From NCBI RefSeq assembly GCF_902497625.1, contig NZ_CABVGX010000010.1, positions 81,021 to 145,020 of the forward strand: a stretch of DNA of 64,000 bases. The letters run 5' to 3'. The notes under the pieces are model-generated. The model made no database searches and had not been told where the DNA came from. It saw only the letters and a program-made list of their open reading frames with translations. Below, piece by piece: positions 43,954 to 53,231 of the stretch; the first letter of the stretch is position 1, and the number at the start of each line of letters is the position of its first letter. A program made the translations under genes and the position numbers. Source of the stretch: Pseudomonas fluorescens. GTDB lineage: Bacteria; Pseudomonadota; Gammaproteobacteria; Pseudomonadales; Pseudomonadaceae.

Positions 43954-45864
43954 TCAAGACGCGCGCCACCTCAAGGCGAAGAGCGTTTCACCAGGTACCT
44001 CAAAGTGAATACGTCCATCCCGGCAGTCGACAGTGGCAGCGCGACTGCGGCTGTCCGGGCCGAAGAGAGCCAGGGAGGGGCAGGCAGTACCCGCGCCCTG
44101 CAGGTTGATCTGTTGCAGACGCACGCCTTTGTTTACGCCCAGCACGCTGCGCTCCCGGTCACGAACCATCGCCAGGGCATCGACCTCGAAAGCGCTGTTG
44201 TCCAGACGCTGAACCTGATCGAGCCAGTGCGACTGGATGAATTGTTGCGCGAGCCCGACCGGTTTCAACTCGAAGCGATCAGGCCCAGGCATGCGGATCA
44301 TGCCTTTGAGGTGGTGCGGATCGTCAGCCGCCTGAAACCAGGCGAGCATGTCGAGCAGGCCGTCCTGGGCTGAATTAATTGCAACCGAGGCCCACCAGAG
44401 TGAGGCGAAATGCGTTTCCTGTTCATAAGGGCTGACGCTTGAACCACTGGAAATATTGGTCTGGTCCAGCAGCAACGCCTTCCTGGGGCGGCCATCGGCC
44501 TCCAGGCCTACGACTTGCGCAGCCTGACGAACCGAATCGCGGTACACCCGAGTGGCCAGCAAGTCGCGAATCATCCACTCGTGCCAGGCCAGGGCATCGA
44601 TCTGTGGCTCCGACTCCTTGAGCAGGCGCCGGGCCCAATCGATGCCACGGTGCTGCGCGCCTTGGGCGATAAAGGGTCCGTTGACGAAGCGCGAGCTGGC
44701 CGGCATAGCGATGCGCACCCCCGCCTCGCGGGCCCCCGGGTAATCGCGCACCTGTCGAGACATCGCCTCGAAGAAGCGCTTGTAAGTCGCATAGTCGGGG
44801 TAGTTGTAGTTGGGCTCGTCGGCAAACGACAGATAGTGAGTGCCCCGTCCGAGGGCCACGGTTGTCGCCAGCCAGGCGTTCAGGCCGGCAATGCTCTGGC
44901 TGTTGGCTTGCAGGTCTGCCTTACGCCCGCTGGCAGCCAGCAAGGTGATATCGGTATCGATGCCACCACGTTCCAGGTAGAAACGCCTGAAGGCATCCTC
45001 GTAATGCGGCTCAGTCGCCAGGATGTCAACGGCGCTGTAATAAGCACCGGCCGCAGGCTTGAGCGCATCGAGTACGGCATGGCTCGAAGGAGGCGGCAGA
45101 ACGTATGGCAACGCCACGCCCAGGCGCGGCGTCGGGCCGAGTACCTCGGCCTGCAGGTTGAGTTCGGTATGCCCCGTGTCTTGACGTAAAGGCTGCAGGT
45201 GCTGTGGCCGCTGGGCGAACAGGTTTGCCGTGCCGTCCAGCCAGAAAGCTGCCTTGCCTCGACCCTGCAGGCGCAAGCGCCAGCTCTGGTCCTTTTCGCT
45301 GACGGGCAAATCAATCCGGTCGAACCGCGGATACTCTTTGTAGGGCTGCAGTTTCAACTCCAGCTGGGTGCCGTCGCCCAGTCGTTCTGCAACCAGAACG
45401 TTCACGCCACCGAAGAACTTGCCTGCCAGAATGGCATGCTCACCGGCGCGCACCTTGAAGTACAGCTCGGTATTGGAGGGTATTTCTGCACTGAAATGTA
45501 CCTTCGTCGGTGCGAACAGGGCGACGGTTTTGTCATCATGTTCAAATCGATAGCGCCTGAAGCTATAGCCAGGCACTTCCACGCGGTAGCTGGCGGCGCT
45601 GGCAGGCAATGCCCATTTTTGCTCGCCGCGACCCTCGCTGGCGGGAATAAAGCGCTCGCCTCGCAACCGCCCCTCACCGTCCAGCAGGTAAATGCGCTCT
45701 TCATTGGCGTCGGTCTGCCAGGCTGGTACCCAACTGACACGCAACGTATCGGCGCGGGCCGGCTGTAAATACAGGCTGCCGTCGCGAACATCCCCCCAGC
45801 GCATCGGGGCGGCATCGACCAAACTGCAAAATGTGAGCGTCAGTACCACGGCAATGCGGTTCAT
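43954..45864 (-). CDS. Secreted glycoside hydrolase-like protein, family unassigned
   Basis: 636 residues. Sec signal about 1-18 (SLVDA then A). The N-terminal 240 residues are beta-rich. The second half reads like a TIM-barrel glycosidase: GINAWLATTVALG-type strand, then HYLSFADEPNYNYPDYATYKRFF (343-365) with DEPN in the place of the acid/base Glu of clan A enzymes. Later come VRIAMPASSRF, DALAWHEWMIRDL and ALLLDQTNIS. A C-terminal beta domain closes the protein. It is head-to-head with an OafA-type acyltransferase, suggesting a surface polysaccharide substrate. The family is not identified; function is inferred. Confidence 0.7.
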   Translation of the reverse strand: MNRIAVVLTLTFCSLVDAAPMRWGDVRDGSLYLQPARADTLRVSWVPAWQTDANEERIYLLDGEGRLRGERFIPASEGRGEQKWALPASAASYRVEVPGYSFRRYRFEHDDKTVALFAPTKVHFSAEIPSNTELYFKVRAGEHAILAGKFFGGVNVLVAERLGDGTQLELKLQPYKEYPRFDRIDLPVSEKDQSWRLRLQGRGKAAFWLDGTANLFAQRPQHLQPLRQDTGHTELNLQAEVLGPTPRLGVALPYVLPPPSSHAVLDALKPAAGAYYSAVDILATEPHYEDAFRRFYLERGGIDTDITLLAASGRKADLQANSQSIAGLNAWLATTVALGRGTHYLSFADEPNYNYPDYATYKRFFEAMSRQVRDYPGAREAGVRIAMPASSRFVNGPFIAQGAQHRGIDWARRLLKESEPQIDALAWHEWMIRDLLATRVYRDSVRQAAQVVGLEADGRPRKALLLDQTNISSGSSVSPYEQETHFASLWWASVAINSAQDGLLDMLAWFQAADDPHHLKGMIRMPGPDRFELKPVGLAQQFIQSHWLDQVQRLDNSAFEVDALAMVRDRERSVLGVNKGVRLQQINLQGAGTACPSLALFGPDSRSRAATVDCRDGRIHFEVPGETLFALRWRAS

Positions 45865-46202
45865 AGGTGCTTTCCACTACGTCTGCCCAACCACCAGTTT
45901 GGCGTTTTGCCATTATTCGTTCTGAACAGTAGTCCGGATGTAACTTAGACGAGAAAAATAGTACGGATCTACGATGGATGGTATTGAAAGTTTTTTGGCT
46001 GGATGCCCTAAGGCTGCGATCAGGAAAGATCCCGGATGCCCGTCTTACAGCAATTTTTTTGACGCCGTAATTGCGTCGACGACGGTTTAGGCTAAACAGC
46101 ACGGACCGGCTTGCTCTTTCAAAGAGCGCTGCTAACGTCACATCAGACAAGCCGGTAAATTCAGCGTCATCCACGGTGCCACGCACACACAGGAGCCCGA
46201 CA
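45865..46202. other. 338-bp divergent region, AT-richer, no gene seen
   Basis: Lies between the glycosidase-like and acyltransferase genes, which start away from each other. It contains A/T-rich tracts around 45940-46060 where promoters for both could sit. No palindrome or known operator recognised. Confidence 0.5.
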
Positions 46203-47348
46203 ATGCGCGCAGAGCAGCGGTTTGCATCACTGGACAGCTTCAGGGGGCTGATGGCCGTTTCAGTGGTGCTCTATCATCTGCGCGTGAGTGGCAGCTTCAC
46301 CGAATGGTTGTTTTTTCGCCACGCCGAAGTATTTGTTTCGTTCTTTTTTGTATTGAGCGGTTTTGTATTGACTCATGCGTACGGCCGCTCGATTGAGTTT
46401 AATTTCAGACGATTTTTTATAACCCGAACTTTCCGACTTTTACCGCTACACCTCTTCATGCTGGGTATCTTCATTCTGTTGGAGTGCGGTAGATATATTG
46501 CCTTTCATAAGGGCATGGACTTCAATAACGCGCCGTTTACCGGGAAGTTTGCACCGTCGCAAATACTGCCTAATGCCCTGCTGTTGCAATCGTGGACGCC
46601 TTTGACAAACCCGCTGTCGTTCAACTATCCGTCCTGGAGCATCAGCATCGAGTATTACACCTACATGATTTTCGCCCTGATTCTGAGCATCGCTTTCGGC
46701 GTCAGAACCTGGGTGTGGGCGACGATGGTCGCCGTCGCGCTGGCCTTGGCGTACGCAGGCAACACCTTTTTCACCATCGAATCGCTGCGCGGCCTCGCTT
46801 ACTTTTTCACCGGCTGCCTGGCTTATGCCGCTTACCTGAAAATGCCGAATCCTGGCCGGGCCAGGACCGGGTTGCTGACCCTGCTGGAAGTGGTTGCCGT
46901 CGCCGCCGTACTGGTTTTCGTGGTCAACGACTTTGAAGCCAAGCCGTTAGTGGCCAGCCCGCTGTTCGGTGCCATTGTGGTGATATTCGCTTTCGATGGT
47001 GGCGCGGTGTCGAGGCTATTGGCGGGAAGGGTTTTCGGTTTTCTCGGCAAGTTGTCATATTCCATTTATCTCACCCACGCGGCGGTGCTTTTTTGTGTGG
47101 TGTCTGCGTTTATGGTTGCGAAAAAAATCCTCGGCGTTGACATCGCACCGATGATCGAGGGGACTCGCTTTCTGGACCTTGGCGATGCAGCACTGAACAA
47201 TTTCATCGCTTTGCTGGTCACGGGATCGGTAGTGCTGGTTTCAATGTTCACCTATCGGTACATCGAAATGCCCGGACAAGCGCTTGGCCGAGGGCTTGCC
47301 AACAACCCCGCACACCGCAACCCCGTGCTGAGACCCGACGCCGACTAA
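46203..47348 (+). CDS. Acyltransferase family 3 (OafA/NodX-type)
   Basis: 381 residues from MRAEQRFASLDSFRGLMAVSVV; AGGAG lies upstream of ATG 46203 and earlier in-frame codons are unsupported. About ten membrane helices. The catalytic His lies in VLYHLRVSG (about residues 23-25) after the family-diagnostic LDSFRGL. FFVLSGFVLTHAYGRS is the second signature and SWSISIEYYTYMIF the third. Such enzymes O-acetylate or acylate surface sugars using cytoplasmic acyl donors. The divergent glycosidase-like gene suggests a shared glycan. The GC content is slightly lower than that of neighbours in the first third. Confidence 0.9.
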   Translation: MRAEQRFASLDSFRGLMAVSVVLYHLRVSGSFTEWLFFRHAEVFVSFFFVLSGFVLTHAYGRSIEFNFRRFFITRTFRLLPLHLFMLGIFILLECGRYIAFHKGMDFNNAPFTGKFAPSQILPNALLLQSWTPLTNPLSFNYPSWSISIEYYTYMIFALILSIAFGVRTWVWATMVAVALALAYAGNTFFTIESLRGLAYFFTGCLAYAAYLKMPNPGRARTGLLTLLEVVAVAAVLVFVVNDFEAKPLVASPLFGAIVVIFAFDGGAVSRLLAGRVFGFLGKLSYSIYLTHAAVLFCVVSAFMVAKKILGVDIAPMIEGTRFLDLGDAALNNFIALLVTGSVVLVSMFTYRYIEMPGQALGRGLANNPAHRNPVLRPDAD

Positions 47349-47434
47349 ACCCGGCACCGGTTTGCCAGCCTGTACGCGAAGCACACTTCGCGCAAGACTG
47401 TCGGCATTGGCCTGCACGCCCGGGGAGTCAAAAC

Positions 47435-47809
47435 ATGCTTTATCGAATCGCCGCAGACGGCCTGGTGCTGTTTCATCTGGCGTTCATTCTGTTCGTGCTG
47501 TTCGGCGGGCTACTGGTGCTGAAGTGGCGGCCGCTGATCTGGCTGCATCTGCCCGCCGCACTTTGGGGCGTGTGTGTCGAAGTCCTGCACCTGCCCTGCC
47601 CGCTGACGGCCTGGGAAAATTTCACCCGTCGCGCTGCCGGGCAAACCGGTTACGGCGGCGGTTTCATCGATCATTATGTCTGGCCGGTCATTTATCCGGC
47701 GGGCCTGACGTCCGGCATTCAATGGGTGTTGGGCGCAGTGGTGTTGGGGATTAACCTGCTGATTTACGCCACGCTGATCAGACGCCGGGCCCTGCATAAG
47801 CCTGTGTGA
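47435..47809 (+). CDS. DUF2784 membrane protein
   Basis: 124 residues, four likely membrane helices (at about 7-30, 34-52, 82-90 and 95-116). Family-typical N-terminus MLYRIAADGLVLFHLAFILFVLFGGLLVL, followed by WLHLPAALWGVCVEVLHLPCPLTAWEN with a conserved Cys-Pro and Trp. Function unknown. GGGGAG sits upstream of the ATG. It is convergent with the diguanylate cyclase relic (3-bp gap). Confidence 0.87.
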   Translation: MLYRIAADGLVLFHLAFILFVLFGGLLVLKWRPLIWLHLPAALWGVCVEVLHLPCPLTAWENFTRRAAGQTGYGGGFIDHYVWPVIYPAGLTSGIQWVLGAVVLGINLLIYATLIRRRALHKPV

Positions 47810-47812
47810 CCC

Positions 47813-48886
47813 TTAATTGGCGATCACACTCATGTTGCGACCGCCGGCCTTGGCCACGTAGAGCGCCTTGTCGGCGATACCTACCAGGTCCTCCGGCTGG
47901 ACTTGTGACGCAGGGTCGTAAGCGGCGACTCCCAGGCTGATCGTCACCCGGCCCTCGACGCCGTCCTTGTGTTCAATGGCGGCCTGCATCACAGCGCGCC
48001 GGATTTTTTCGGCGACCAGAAAGGCTCCGGCATAGTCCGTGCCGGGTAGTATCACGGCGAATTCTTCGCCGCCATAGCGGGCAGCAAGGTCGGCAGGACG
48101 CAGTATGTTTTGCGTGATGAACGCGCTGATCTTGCGCAGACACTCATCGCCCGCCACATGCCCATAGCGATCGTTGAACAGTTTGAAGTGGTCGACATCA
48201 ATTATCAGCAAGGCGAGACCACTTTGAGTTCGTCGCGCGCGGCCCATTTCCGAGTGGATGTACAAGTCGAACTGACGACGATTTGAGAGCCCCGTCAAGG
48301 CATCCTCCAGCGCCAGCAGATTGAGGCTGCGGTTAACTTCAATCAACGTGTTCTGAGCGTCCAGCAAATCGTTCTGGACACGATTCTGCTGTTTGATCAG
48401 GCTGATCAGGCGCCCACCCAACACGCCGAGAAACCCGAGCAGCACCAGCACGATCGTCGCACTGAGGATCGACTCTGTGCGCCAGCCTGAGAGAATTTCG
48501 GCTTTGCTGAGCGCGGTGAACACAATCAGCGGATAACCTTCGACGCGGCGAAACCCGACCACACGCTCGACGCCATCAATCGCCGACTTGACCGTCGCCG
48601 TTCGATCAAGCAGGCCGACACGCTGCTGTTCAGCCTGGTGGAGCGGCTCGAAAGCGAGGGATTCGACCAGGCGCGCTTGCCGCGTTTGCCGCGCTTGCCG
48701 CGCTTGCTCCGTGCCCAGCGCGGCGAGTTGGTCCAGTTGCATGGCTTGTTCGTCTACGATGAAGAGGGACGCTGGCGGTTCGCCTTGATCTATGACGGAG
48801 GGTTGCCCCCATATCGCTCCCTGAAACCTGGTTATGACGACGCTCCGGTCGTCATTCGACCGCGTTCCCGGTGTGGCCCTGCCCAA
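47813..48886 (-). pseudogene. Rearranged diguanylate cyclase: GGDEF end intact, sensor end scrambled
   Basis: The readable frame gives an intact C-terminal half: last part of a dCache sensor (TATVKSAIDGVERVVGFRR and YPLIVFTALSKAEIL), one membrane helix, a coiled linker and a complete GGDEF domain. That domain has YGGEEF and I-site RPAD. Full-length relatives have about 500 residues with an N-terminal anchor and a whole dCache domain; here neither exists. Upstream of about 48600 the frame stays open by chance but is low-complexity (QARQARQTRQARL). The opposite strand there encodes the missing dCache start (next entry). Only a TTG at 48886, just after the previous gene's stop, could begin it. 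A shortened cyclase from an internal start remains possible. Confidence 0.72.
48602..48775 (+). pseudogene. Inverted fragment of a dCache sensor domain
   Basis: Read on the plus strand: SIKQADTLLFSLVERLESEG, then FDQARLPRL, an RLP repeat, and LLRAQRGELVQLHGLFVYDEEGRW. This is the typical membrane-distal start of dCache-containing diguanylate cyclases (QADTLL...LVERLES...LHGLFVYD..GRW). It lies inside, and opposite to, the GGDEF gene whose own sensor start is missing. A 9-bp unit (TTGCCGCGC, one copy TTTGCCGCG) is repeated within it, giving PRLPRLPRL. No start codon, stop or promoter makes it a gene. Confidence 0.65.
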
Positions 48887-49414
48887 TCAGCTCACCGGCT
48901 GCTTCACTGCGTCGATCCATGCGGGGTTCAATCGTGGTTGGTGTGAGTCCAGTCCCAAGGCTTCCATTCGTACCTTGTGCTCATTCATCTCCCGCATCAA
49001 CTGCCCATGATCGCTGGAATTGCCGTCCAGTTCGTGCATCTGAGTCAACCCCAGATGATAAAAACGCAGCAGTTTCATTGCGCTGGGATCTTCTTTTTCA
49101 ACCGCCGCCGTCACTTGGTGCATGACGTTGGTCACGCTCATCAGGCTGCGCTTGAGCTGCCAGCCGTAGACCGCCGGCGCCATCCATTCCTGTTCCCAGA
49201 ACACGCTGCGCATCAGGCCCACCATCAGCAACACCGCAACAAACACGCCCCCCACGTTGAAGCGCATATTATCTCCGTCCGGCTCGCCAAACAGGCTCAC
49301 CGCCGCGGTCGACAGAGCCATCGCCAAAGCGAGGAAAATCAGCGCGATAATCACTGTGCTGCGGCGCGTCTGGCGGCGGTAGAGTTCGGGATTTCGCGGC
49401 TGGATGTCGAACAT
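48887..49414 (-). CDS. DUF3087 membrane protein
   Basis: 175 residues from MFDIQPRNPELYRRQTRRS at 49414, with GAGGAA 9 bp upstream; longer in-frame starts to 49504 are not supported. Two membrane helices (about 20-42 and 57-78) are followed by a cytoplasmic helical domain (FYHLGLTQMHELDGNSSDHGQLMREMNEHKVRMEALGL). Family of unknown function widespread in Pseudomonas. It is divergent from ppnN, as is common, and its stop abuts the scrambled cyclase. Confidence 0.8.
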   Translation of the reverse strand: MFDIQPRNPELYRRQTRRSTVIIALIFLALAMALSTAAVSLFGEPDGDNMRFNVGGVFVAVLLMVGLMRSVFWEQEWMAPAVYGWQLKRSLMSVTNVMHQVTAAVEKEDPSAMKLLRFYHLGLTQMHELDGNSSDHGQLMREMNEHKVRMEALGLDSHQPRLNPAWIDAVKQPVS

Positions 49415-49626
49415 TGCGTCGGGTTTCCTCATGTCATCGGCAAAAAGGCTGCAGGGCATTATCGCCTCTGCGGGGGATTTAGCTATGCTGGGGCTCCTTT
49501 TCATCTTTTCATCGTCAAAGGGGAACGTGGCGATACAGCTCAGTTCGTGCCATCTTCTTTCTTGGATTCACACTATTCGGATGCCATGCGCCGTCGGGCG
49601 GGTGACATCGTTTTAAGGATTACTGA

Positions 49627-51000
49627 ATGACCCAACGACATGTAATCAACGCCTCGGTCAGCCCTAAAGGCAGCCTGGAAACCCTTTCTCAACGCGAAGT
49701 TCAACAACTGAGCGAAGCCGGATCCGGCAGCACCTATACCCTCTTCCGCCAGTGCGCCCTGGCCATTCTCAACACCGGCGCCCATGTTGATAACGCCAAG
49801 ACCATTCTGGAAGCTTACAAGGACTTCGAAATCCGCATTCACCAGCAGGACCGTGGCGTGCGCCTCGAACTGCTGAACGCACCGGCCAACGCCTTCGTCG
49901 ATGGCGAAATGATCGCCAGCACTCGCGAGATGCTCTTCAGCGCCCTGCGCGACATCGTCTACACCGAGAACGAGCTCGATAGCCAGCGCATCGACCTGAG
50001 CACTTCCCAGGGCATCAGCGACTACGTGTTCCACCTCCTGCGTAACGCGCGCACCTTGCGTCCCGGCATCGAGCCGAAGATCGTGGTGTGCTGGGGTGGC
50101 CATTCGATCAATACCGAAGAATACAAATACACCAAGGAAGTGGGCCACGAACTGGGCCTGCGCAGTCTGGACATCTGCACCGGTTGCGGTCCCGGCGTGA
50201 TGAAAGGCCCGATGAAGGGCGCGACCATCGCCCACGCCAAGCAGCGCATCCACGGCGGGCGCTACCTGGGCCTGACCGAACCCGGCATCATCGCCGCCGA
50301 AGCACCGAACCCGATCGTCAACGAACTGGTGATTTTGCCGGACATCGAAAAACGTCTGGAAGCTTTCGTCCGCGTTGGCCACGGCATCATCATTTTTCCG
50401 GGCGGCGCCGGTACTGCCGAAGAATTCCTCTACCTGCTCGGCATCCTGATGCACCCGGACAACGAAGGCCTGCCGTTCCCCGTCATCCTCACGGGGCCGA
50501 AACATGCCGCGCCATACCTGGAGCAACTCGACGCGTTTGTCGGCGCAACGCTGGGGGACGCGGCCAAGCAGCATTACGAGATCATCATCGACGATCCGGC
50601 GGAAGTGGCCCGGCAGATGACCCAGGGTCTGAAAGCGGTGAAACAGTTCCGCCGCGAGCGCAACGACGCGTTCCACTTCAACTGGCTGTTGAAGATCGAC
50701 GAAGGCTTCCAGCGCCCGTTCGACCCGACCCACGAAAACATGGCCAATCTGAAACTGAGCCGCGACCTGCCGGCCCACGAACTGGCGGCCAACCTGCGCC
50801 GCGCGTTCTCCGGCATTGTCGCCGGCAACGTCAAGGACAAAGGCATTCGCCTGATCGAAGAACATGGCCCATATCAGATCCGTGGCGACGCGGCGATCAT
50901 GCAACCGCTCGATCAGTTGCTGAAGGCCTTCGTCGCTCAACACCGGATGAAACTGCCCGGCGGCGCTGCCTACGTGCCGTGTTATCAAGTGGTCGCGTAA
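49627..51000 (+). CDS. ppnN: Nucleotide 5'-monophosphate nucleosidase PpnN
   Basis: Cleaves purine and pyrimidine nucleoside monophosphates to base and ribose 5-phosphate; the E. coli enzyme (YgdH) is activated by (p)ppGpp. 457 residues, the family length. The central LOG-like Rossmann domain carries PGGAGTAEE (about 258-266) and the GCGPGVMKGPMKGA loop. The N-terminal (1-140) and C-terminal (350-457) extensions are the regulatory parts specific to PpnN and separate it from short LOG/cytokinin enzymes. AAGGA lies upstream of the ATG. The neighbouring NCS2 permease (155 bp on) could import the bases it helps recycle. Confidence 0.93.
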   Translation: MTQRHVINASVSPKGSLETLSQREVQQLSEAGSGSTYTLFRQCALAILNTGAHVDNAKTILEAYKDFEIRIHQQDRGVRLELLNAPANAFVDGEMIASTREMLFSALRDIVYTENELDSQRIDLSTSQGISDYVFHLLRNARTLRPGIEPKIVVCWGGHSINTEEYKYTKEVGHELGLRSLDICTGCGPGVMKGPMKGATIAHAKQRIHGGRYLGLTEPGIIAAEAPNPIVNELVILPDIEKRLEAFVRVGHGIIIFPGGAGTAEEFLYLLGILMHPDNEGLPFPVILTGPKHAAPYLEQLDAFVGATLGDAAKQHYEIIIDDPAEVARQMTQGLKAVKQFRRERNDAFHFNWLLKIDEGFQRPFDPTHENMANLKLSRDLPAHELAANLRRAFSGIVAGNVKDKGIRLIEEHGPYQIRGDAAIMQPLDQLLKAFVAQHRMKLPGGAAYVPCYQVVA

Positions 51001-51154
51001 ACCTGCTCAATACTGTGGCGCGGCAGGCCGCCTGCTCGCCACAGATCATTGCTCGCCTTCAAATTGCAAAGCTCACCGCTCGCTAGAAAAGGGGCTTTCT
51101 GGCATCCTGCGCGTCCATTTTCTGACCCGGCCGCCCGCAGGCACGCACATCATC

Positions 51155-52627
51155 ATGACCGCTTCCGAAAAAGCCCCCGCCCCGCGCAACCACGATCTCA
51201 TCTATGGTCTCGACGACCGCCCTCATTTGACCGCGACGGTGTTCGCCGCATTGCAACATGTGCTGGCCAGTTTCGTCGGCATCATCACACCGACACTGAT
51301 CATGGGCAGCGCCCTCGGCCTGCAAAGTGAAATTCCCTACCTGATCAGCATGGCGCTGTTCGTCTCGGGCCTGGGCACCTTCGTCCAGGCCAAGCGTTTC
51401 GGCCCGGTCGGCTCCGGTTTGCTGTGTCTGCAAGGCACCAGTTTTTCGTTCATCAGCGTGATCCTCAGCGCCGGCTTCATGGTCAAGGCACGAGGTGGCG
51501 GCACTGACGAAATACTCTCGACGATTTTCGGCGTGTGCTTTTTTGCCGCGTTCATCGAGGTGCTGCTGAGCCAGTTCATCGGCAAATTGCGCATGCTGAT
51601 TACACCGGTGGTCACCGGCACAATCATCACGCTGATGGGGTTGTCGCTGATCAAAGTCGCGATGACCGATATCGCCGGCGGTTTCGGCGCGCCGGACCTG
51701 GGCGCCGGCAGTCACCTGGCGCTGGCTGCATTGGTGCTCGGGACGATTGTGGTGCTCAATAGGGTCGACGTGCCGTTCCTGCGCCTGGGGGCAATCGTGA
51801 TCGGGCTGACCCTGGGTTATGCGGTGGCGTGGTTCATGGGGCACGTGGATTTCGCGAGCATGCCCGAGGTACCACTGATGAGCGTCCCCGTGCCGTTCAA
51901 ATACGGCTTCAATTTCGACTGGGTGGCGTTCATACCGATCGCGGTGATTTTTCTGGTGTCGCCGCTGGAAGCTGCGGGCGATCTCACTGCCAACTCGATG
52001 ATCTCCCGGCAGCCGGTCAAGGGTCCGCTGTACATTCGCCGGATCAAGTCCGGGCTGCTGGCCGACGGGCTCAACTCGGCGATGGCGGCAGTGTTCAACA
52101 GCATGCCGATGGTGACCTTTGCGCAGAACAACGGGGTGATCCAGCTGACTGGCGTCGCCAGCCGCTACGTGGCGTTTTTCATAGCCGGTCTGTTGGTGGT
52201 GCTGGGGCTGTTCCCGATGATTGGCGCGGTGCTGCAACTGATGCCGAAGCCGGTGCTGGGTGGCGCCGAGCTGGTGATGTTCGGCACGGTCGCGGTAGCC
52301 GGTATCAAGATCCTTGCCGAGGCGGGGCTGCACCGACGCAACATGCTCATTGTGGCTATTTCCATCGGTCTGGGCCTGGGTGTCGCGGCGGTCCCGGAGG
52401 TGCTGCGCGAGCTGCCCACGGCGCTGCACAACATCTTTGAATCGCCGATCACCGTCGGCGCGTTGTGCGCTATCGTGCTGAACATCTTCCTGCCGGAAGA
52501 CTTCATCGAGCTGGAAGAAGATGATTTCGACCCGGAAGCCTCGATTCTTCGGGTGATGGAAAACCCCGAAGTAGCGAGCAAGGCTGAACCGGCGGTGCCC
52601 GGAGTGGTCGGACAGATGAACCGCTAG
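51155..52627 (+). CDS. NCS2 xanthine/urate-type permease
   Basis: Proton symporter for xanthine or urate, 490 residues, 14 predicted membrane helices. Family marks: LQHVLASFVGIITPTLIMG (TM1), the substrate-site Glu in SPLEAAGD (TM8), and the NCS2 signature QNNGVIQLTG (TM10), which matches the XanQ/XanP/UacT branch rather than uracil carriers. The C-terminal tail is acidic (EDFIELEEDDFD). No xanthine dehydrogenase genes are nearby, so the exact purine is unclear. Located downstream of ppnN on the same strand with a 155-bp gap; it may have its own promoter. Confidence 0.88.
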   Translation: MTASEKAPAPRNHDLIYGLDDRPHLTATVFAALQHVLASFVGIITPTLIMGSALGLQSEIPYLISMALFVSGLGTFVQAKRFGPVGSGLLCLQGTSFSFISVILSAGFMVKARGGGTDEILSTIFGVCFFAAFIEVLLSQFIGKLRMLITPVVTGTIITLMGLSLIKVAMTDIAGGFGAPDLGAGSHLALAALVLGTIVVLNRVDVPFLRLGAIVIGLTLGYAVAWFMGHVDFASMPEVPLMSVPVPFKYGFNFDWVAFIPIAVIFLVSPLEAAGDLTANSMISRQPVKGPLYIRRIKSGLLADGLNSAMAAVFNSMPMVTFAQNNGVIQLTGVASRYVAFFIAGLLVVLGLFPMIGAVLQLMPKPVLGGAELVMFGTVAVAGIKILAEAGLHRRNMLIVAISIGLGLGVAAVPEVLRELPTALHNIFESPITVGALCAIVLNIFLPEDFIELEEDDFDPEASILRVMENPEVASKAEPAVPGVVGQMNR

Positions 52628-52683
52628 GCAGGCTTGAGGCAGCGCCTTGGGGGTCGGCCTTATTCTTTTTAGTGAGTGTGCCC

Positions 52684-53157
52684 ATGCGCCGTGTCCACGC
52701 GTTGATTGTTTCTCTGCTGATGCTGACTCTTAGCGCTTGCGCCCTGCTGCCCCAGCGCGATCCGTTGAATATCAATGTGGTTGGACTTGAACCGATGCCA
52801 GGTCAGGGTATGGAAGTGCGTTTTGCGGTAAAAATCCGCGTGCAGAATCCCAATGACACGACCATCGATTACAACGGCGTGGCGCTCGATCTGGAGGTCA
52901 ATGGCCAGCCTCTTGCTTCCGGCGTCAGCGATCAGTCGGGCTCGATTGCACGGTTCTCTGAAACGGTGCTGAGCGTGCCGGTGAGTGTTTCGGCGTTCTC
53001 CGTGTTTCGCCAGACCGTCGGGCTGACCCGCACTCAGACGCTGGATAACCTGCCCTATGTTCTGCGTGGCAAGCTGGCTGGGGGGTTGTTTGGAACGATG
53101 CGGTTTGTGGACAGTGGCAAATTGAGTTTGCCGGGGGCTGTGACTGGCACTTGGTGA
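52684..53157 (+). CDS. LEA type 2/WHy-domain lipoprotein
   Basis: 157 residues from MRRVHALIVSLLMLTLSAC: lipobox LSAC (Cys19) anchors it to a membrane. The rest is a WHy (water-stress and hypersensitive response) domain, related to plant LEA14: VVGLEPMPGQGMEVRFAVKIRVQNPNDTTIDYNGVALDLEVNG, where IRVQNPN is the family hallmark. It is a small immunoglobulin-like beta-sandwich in known relatives. In proteobacteria the role is not settled; desiccation or envelope stress is suspected. A GTG 12 bp earlier is an alternative start. Confidence 0.86.
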   Translation: MRRVHALIVSLLMLTLSACALLPQRDPLNINVVGLEPMPGQGMEVRFAVKIRVQNPNDTTIDYNGVALDLEVNGQPLASGVSDQSGSIARFSETVLSVPVSVSAFSVFRQTVGLTRTQTLDNLPYVLRGKLAGGLFGTMRFVDSGKLSLPGAVTGTW

Positions 53158-53198
53158 GTGTTCTTGTAACCGAGACAATACGGGAAATGCTTTTCGAT

Positions 53199-53231
53199 TC
53201 ACTGTGGGAGCCGGCCTGCCGGCGACAACTA
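53199..53231. repeat. Single REP (GGGAGCCGGCCTGCCGGCGA)
   Basis: A REP variant with core GGAGCCGGCCTGCCGGCGACA just after the WHy lipoprotein gene. A small hairpin forms from GCCGGC...GCCGGC. Confidence 0.75.

Noticed and set aside
48604..48790. Site-specific invertible switch in the diguanylate cyclase
   Set aside because: Only a 7-bp inverted match (GATCAAG/CTTGATC) lies near the ends, and flipping the segment does not restore a continuous frame. No recombinase gene is nearby. A relic of rearrangement is the simpler reading.
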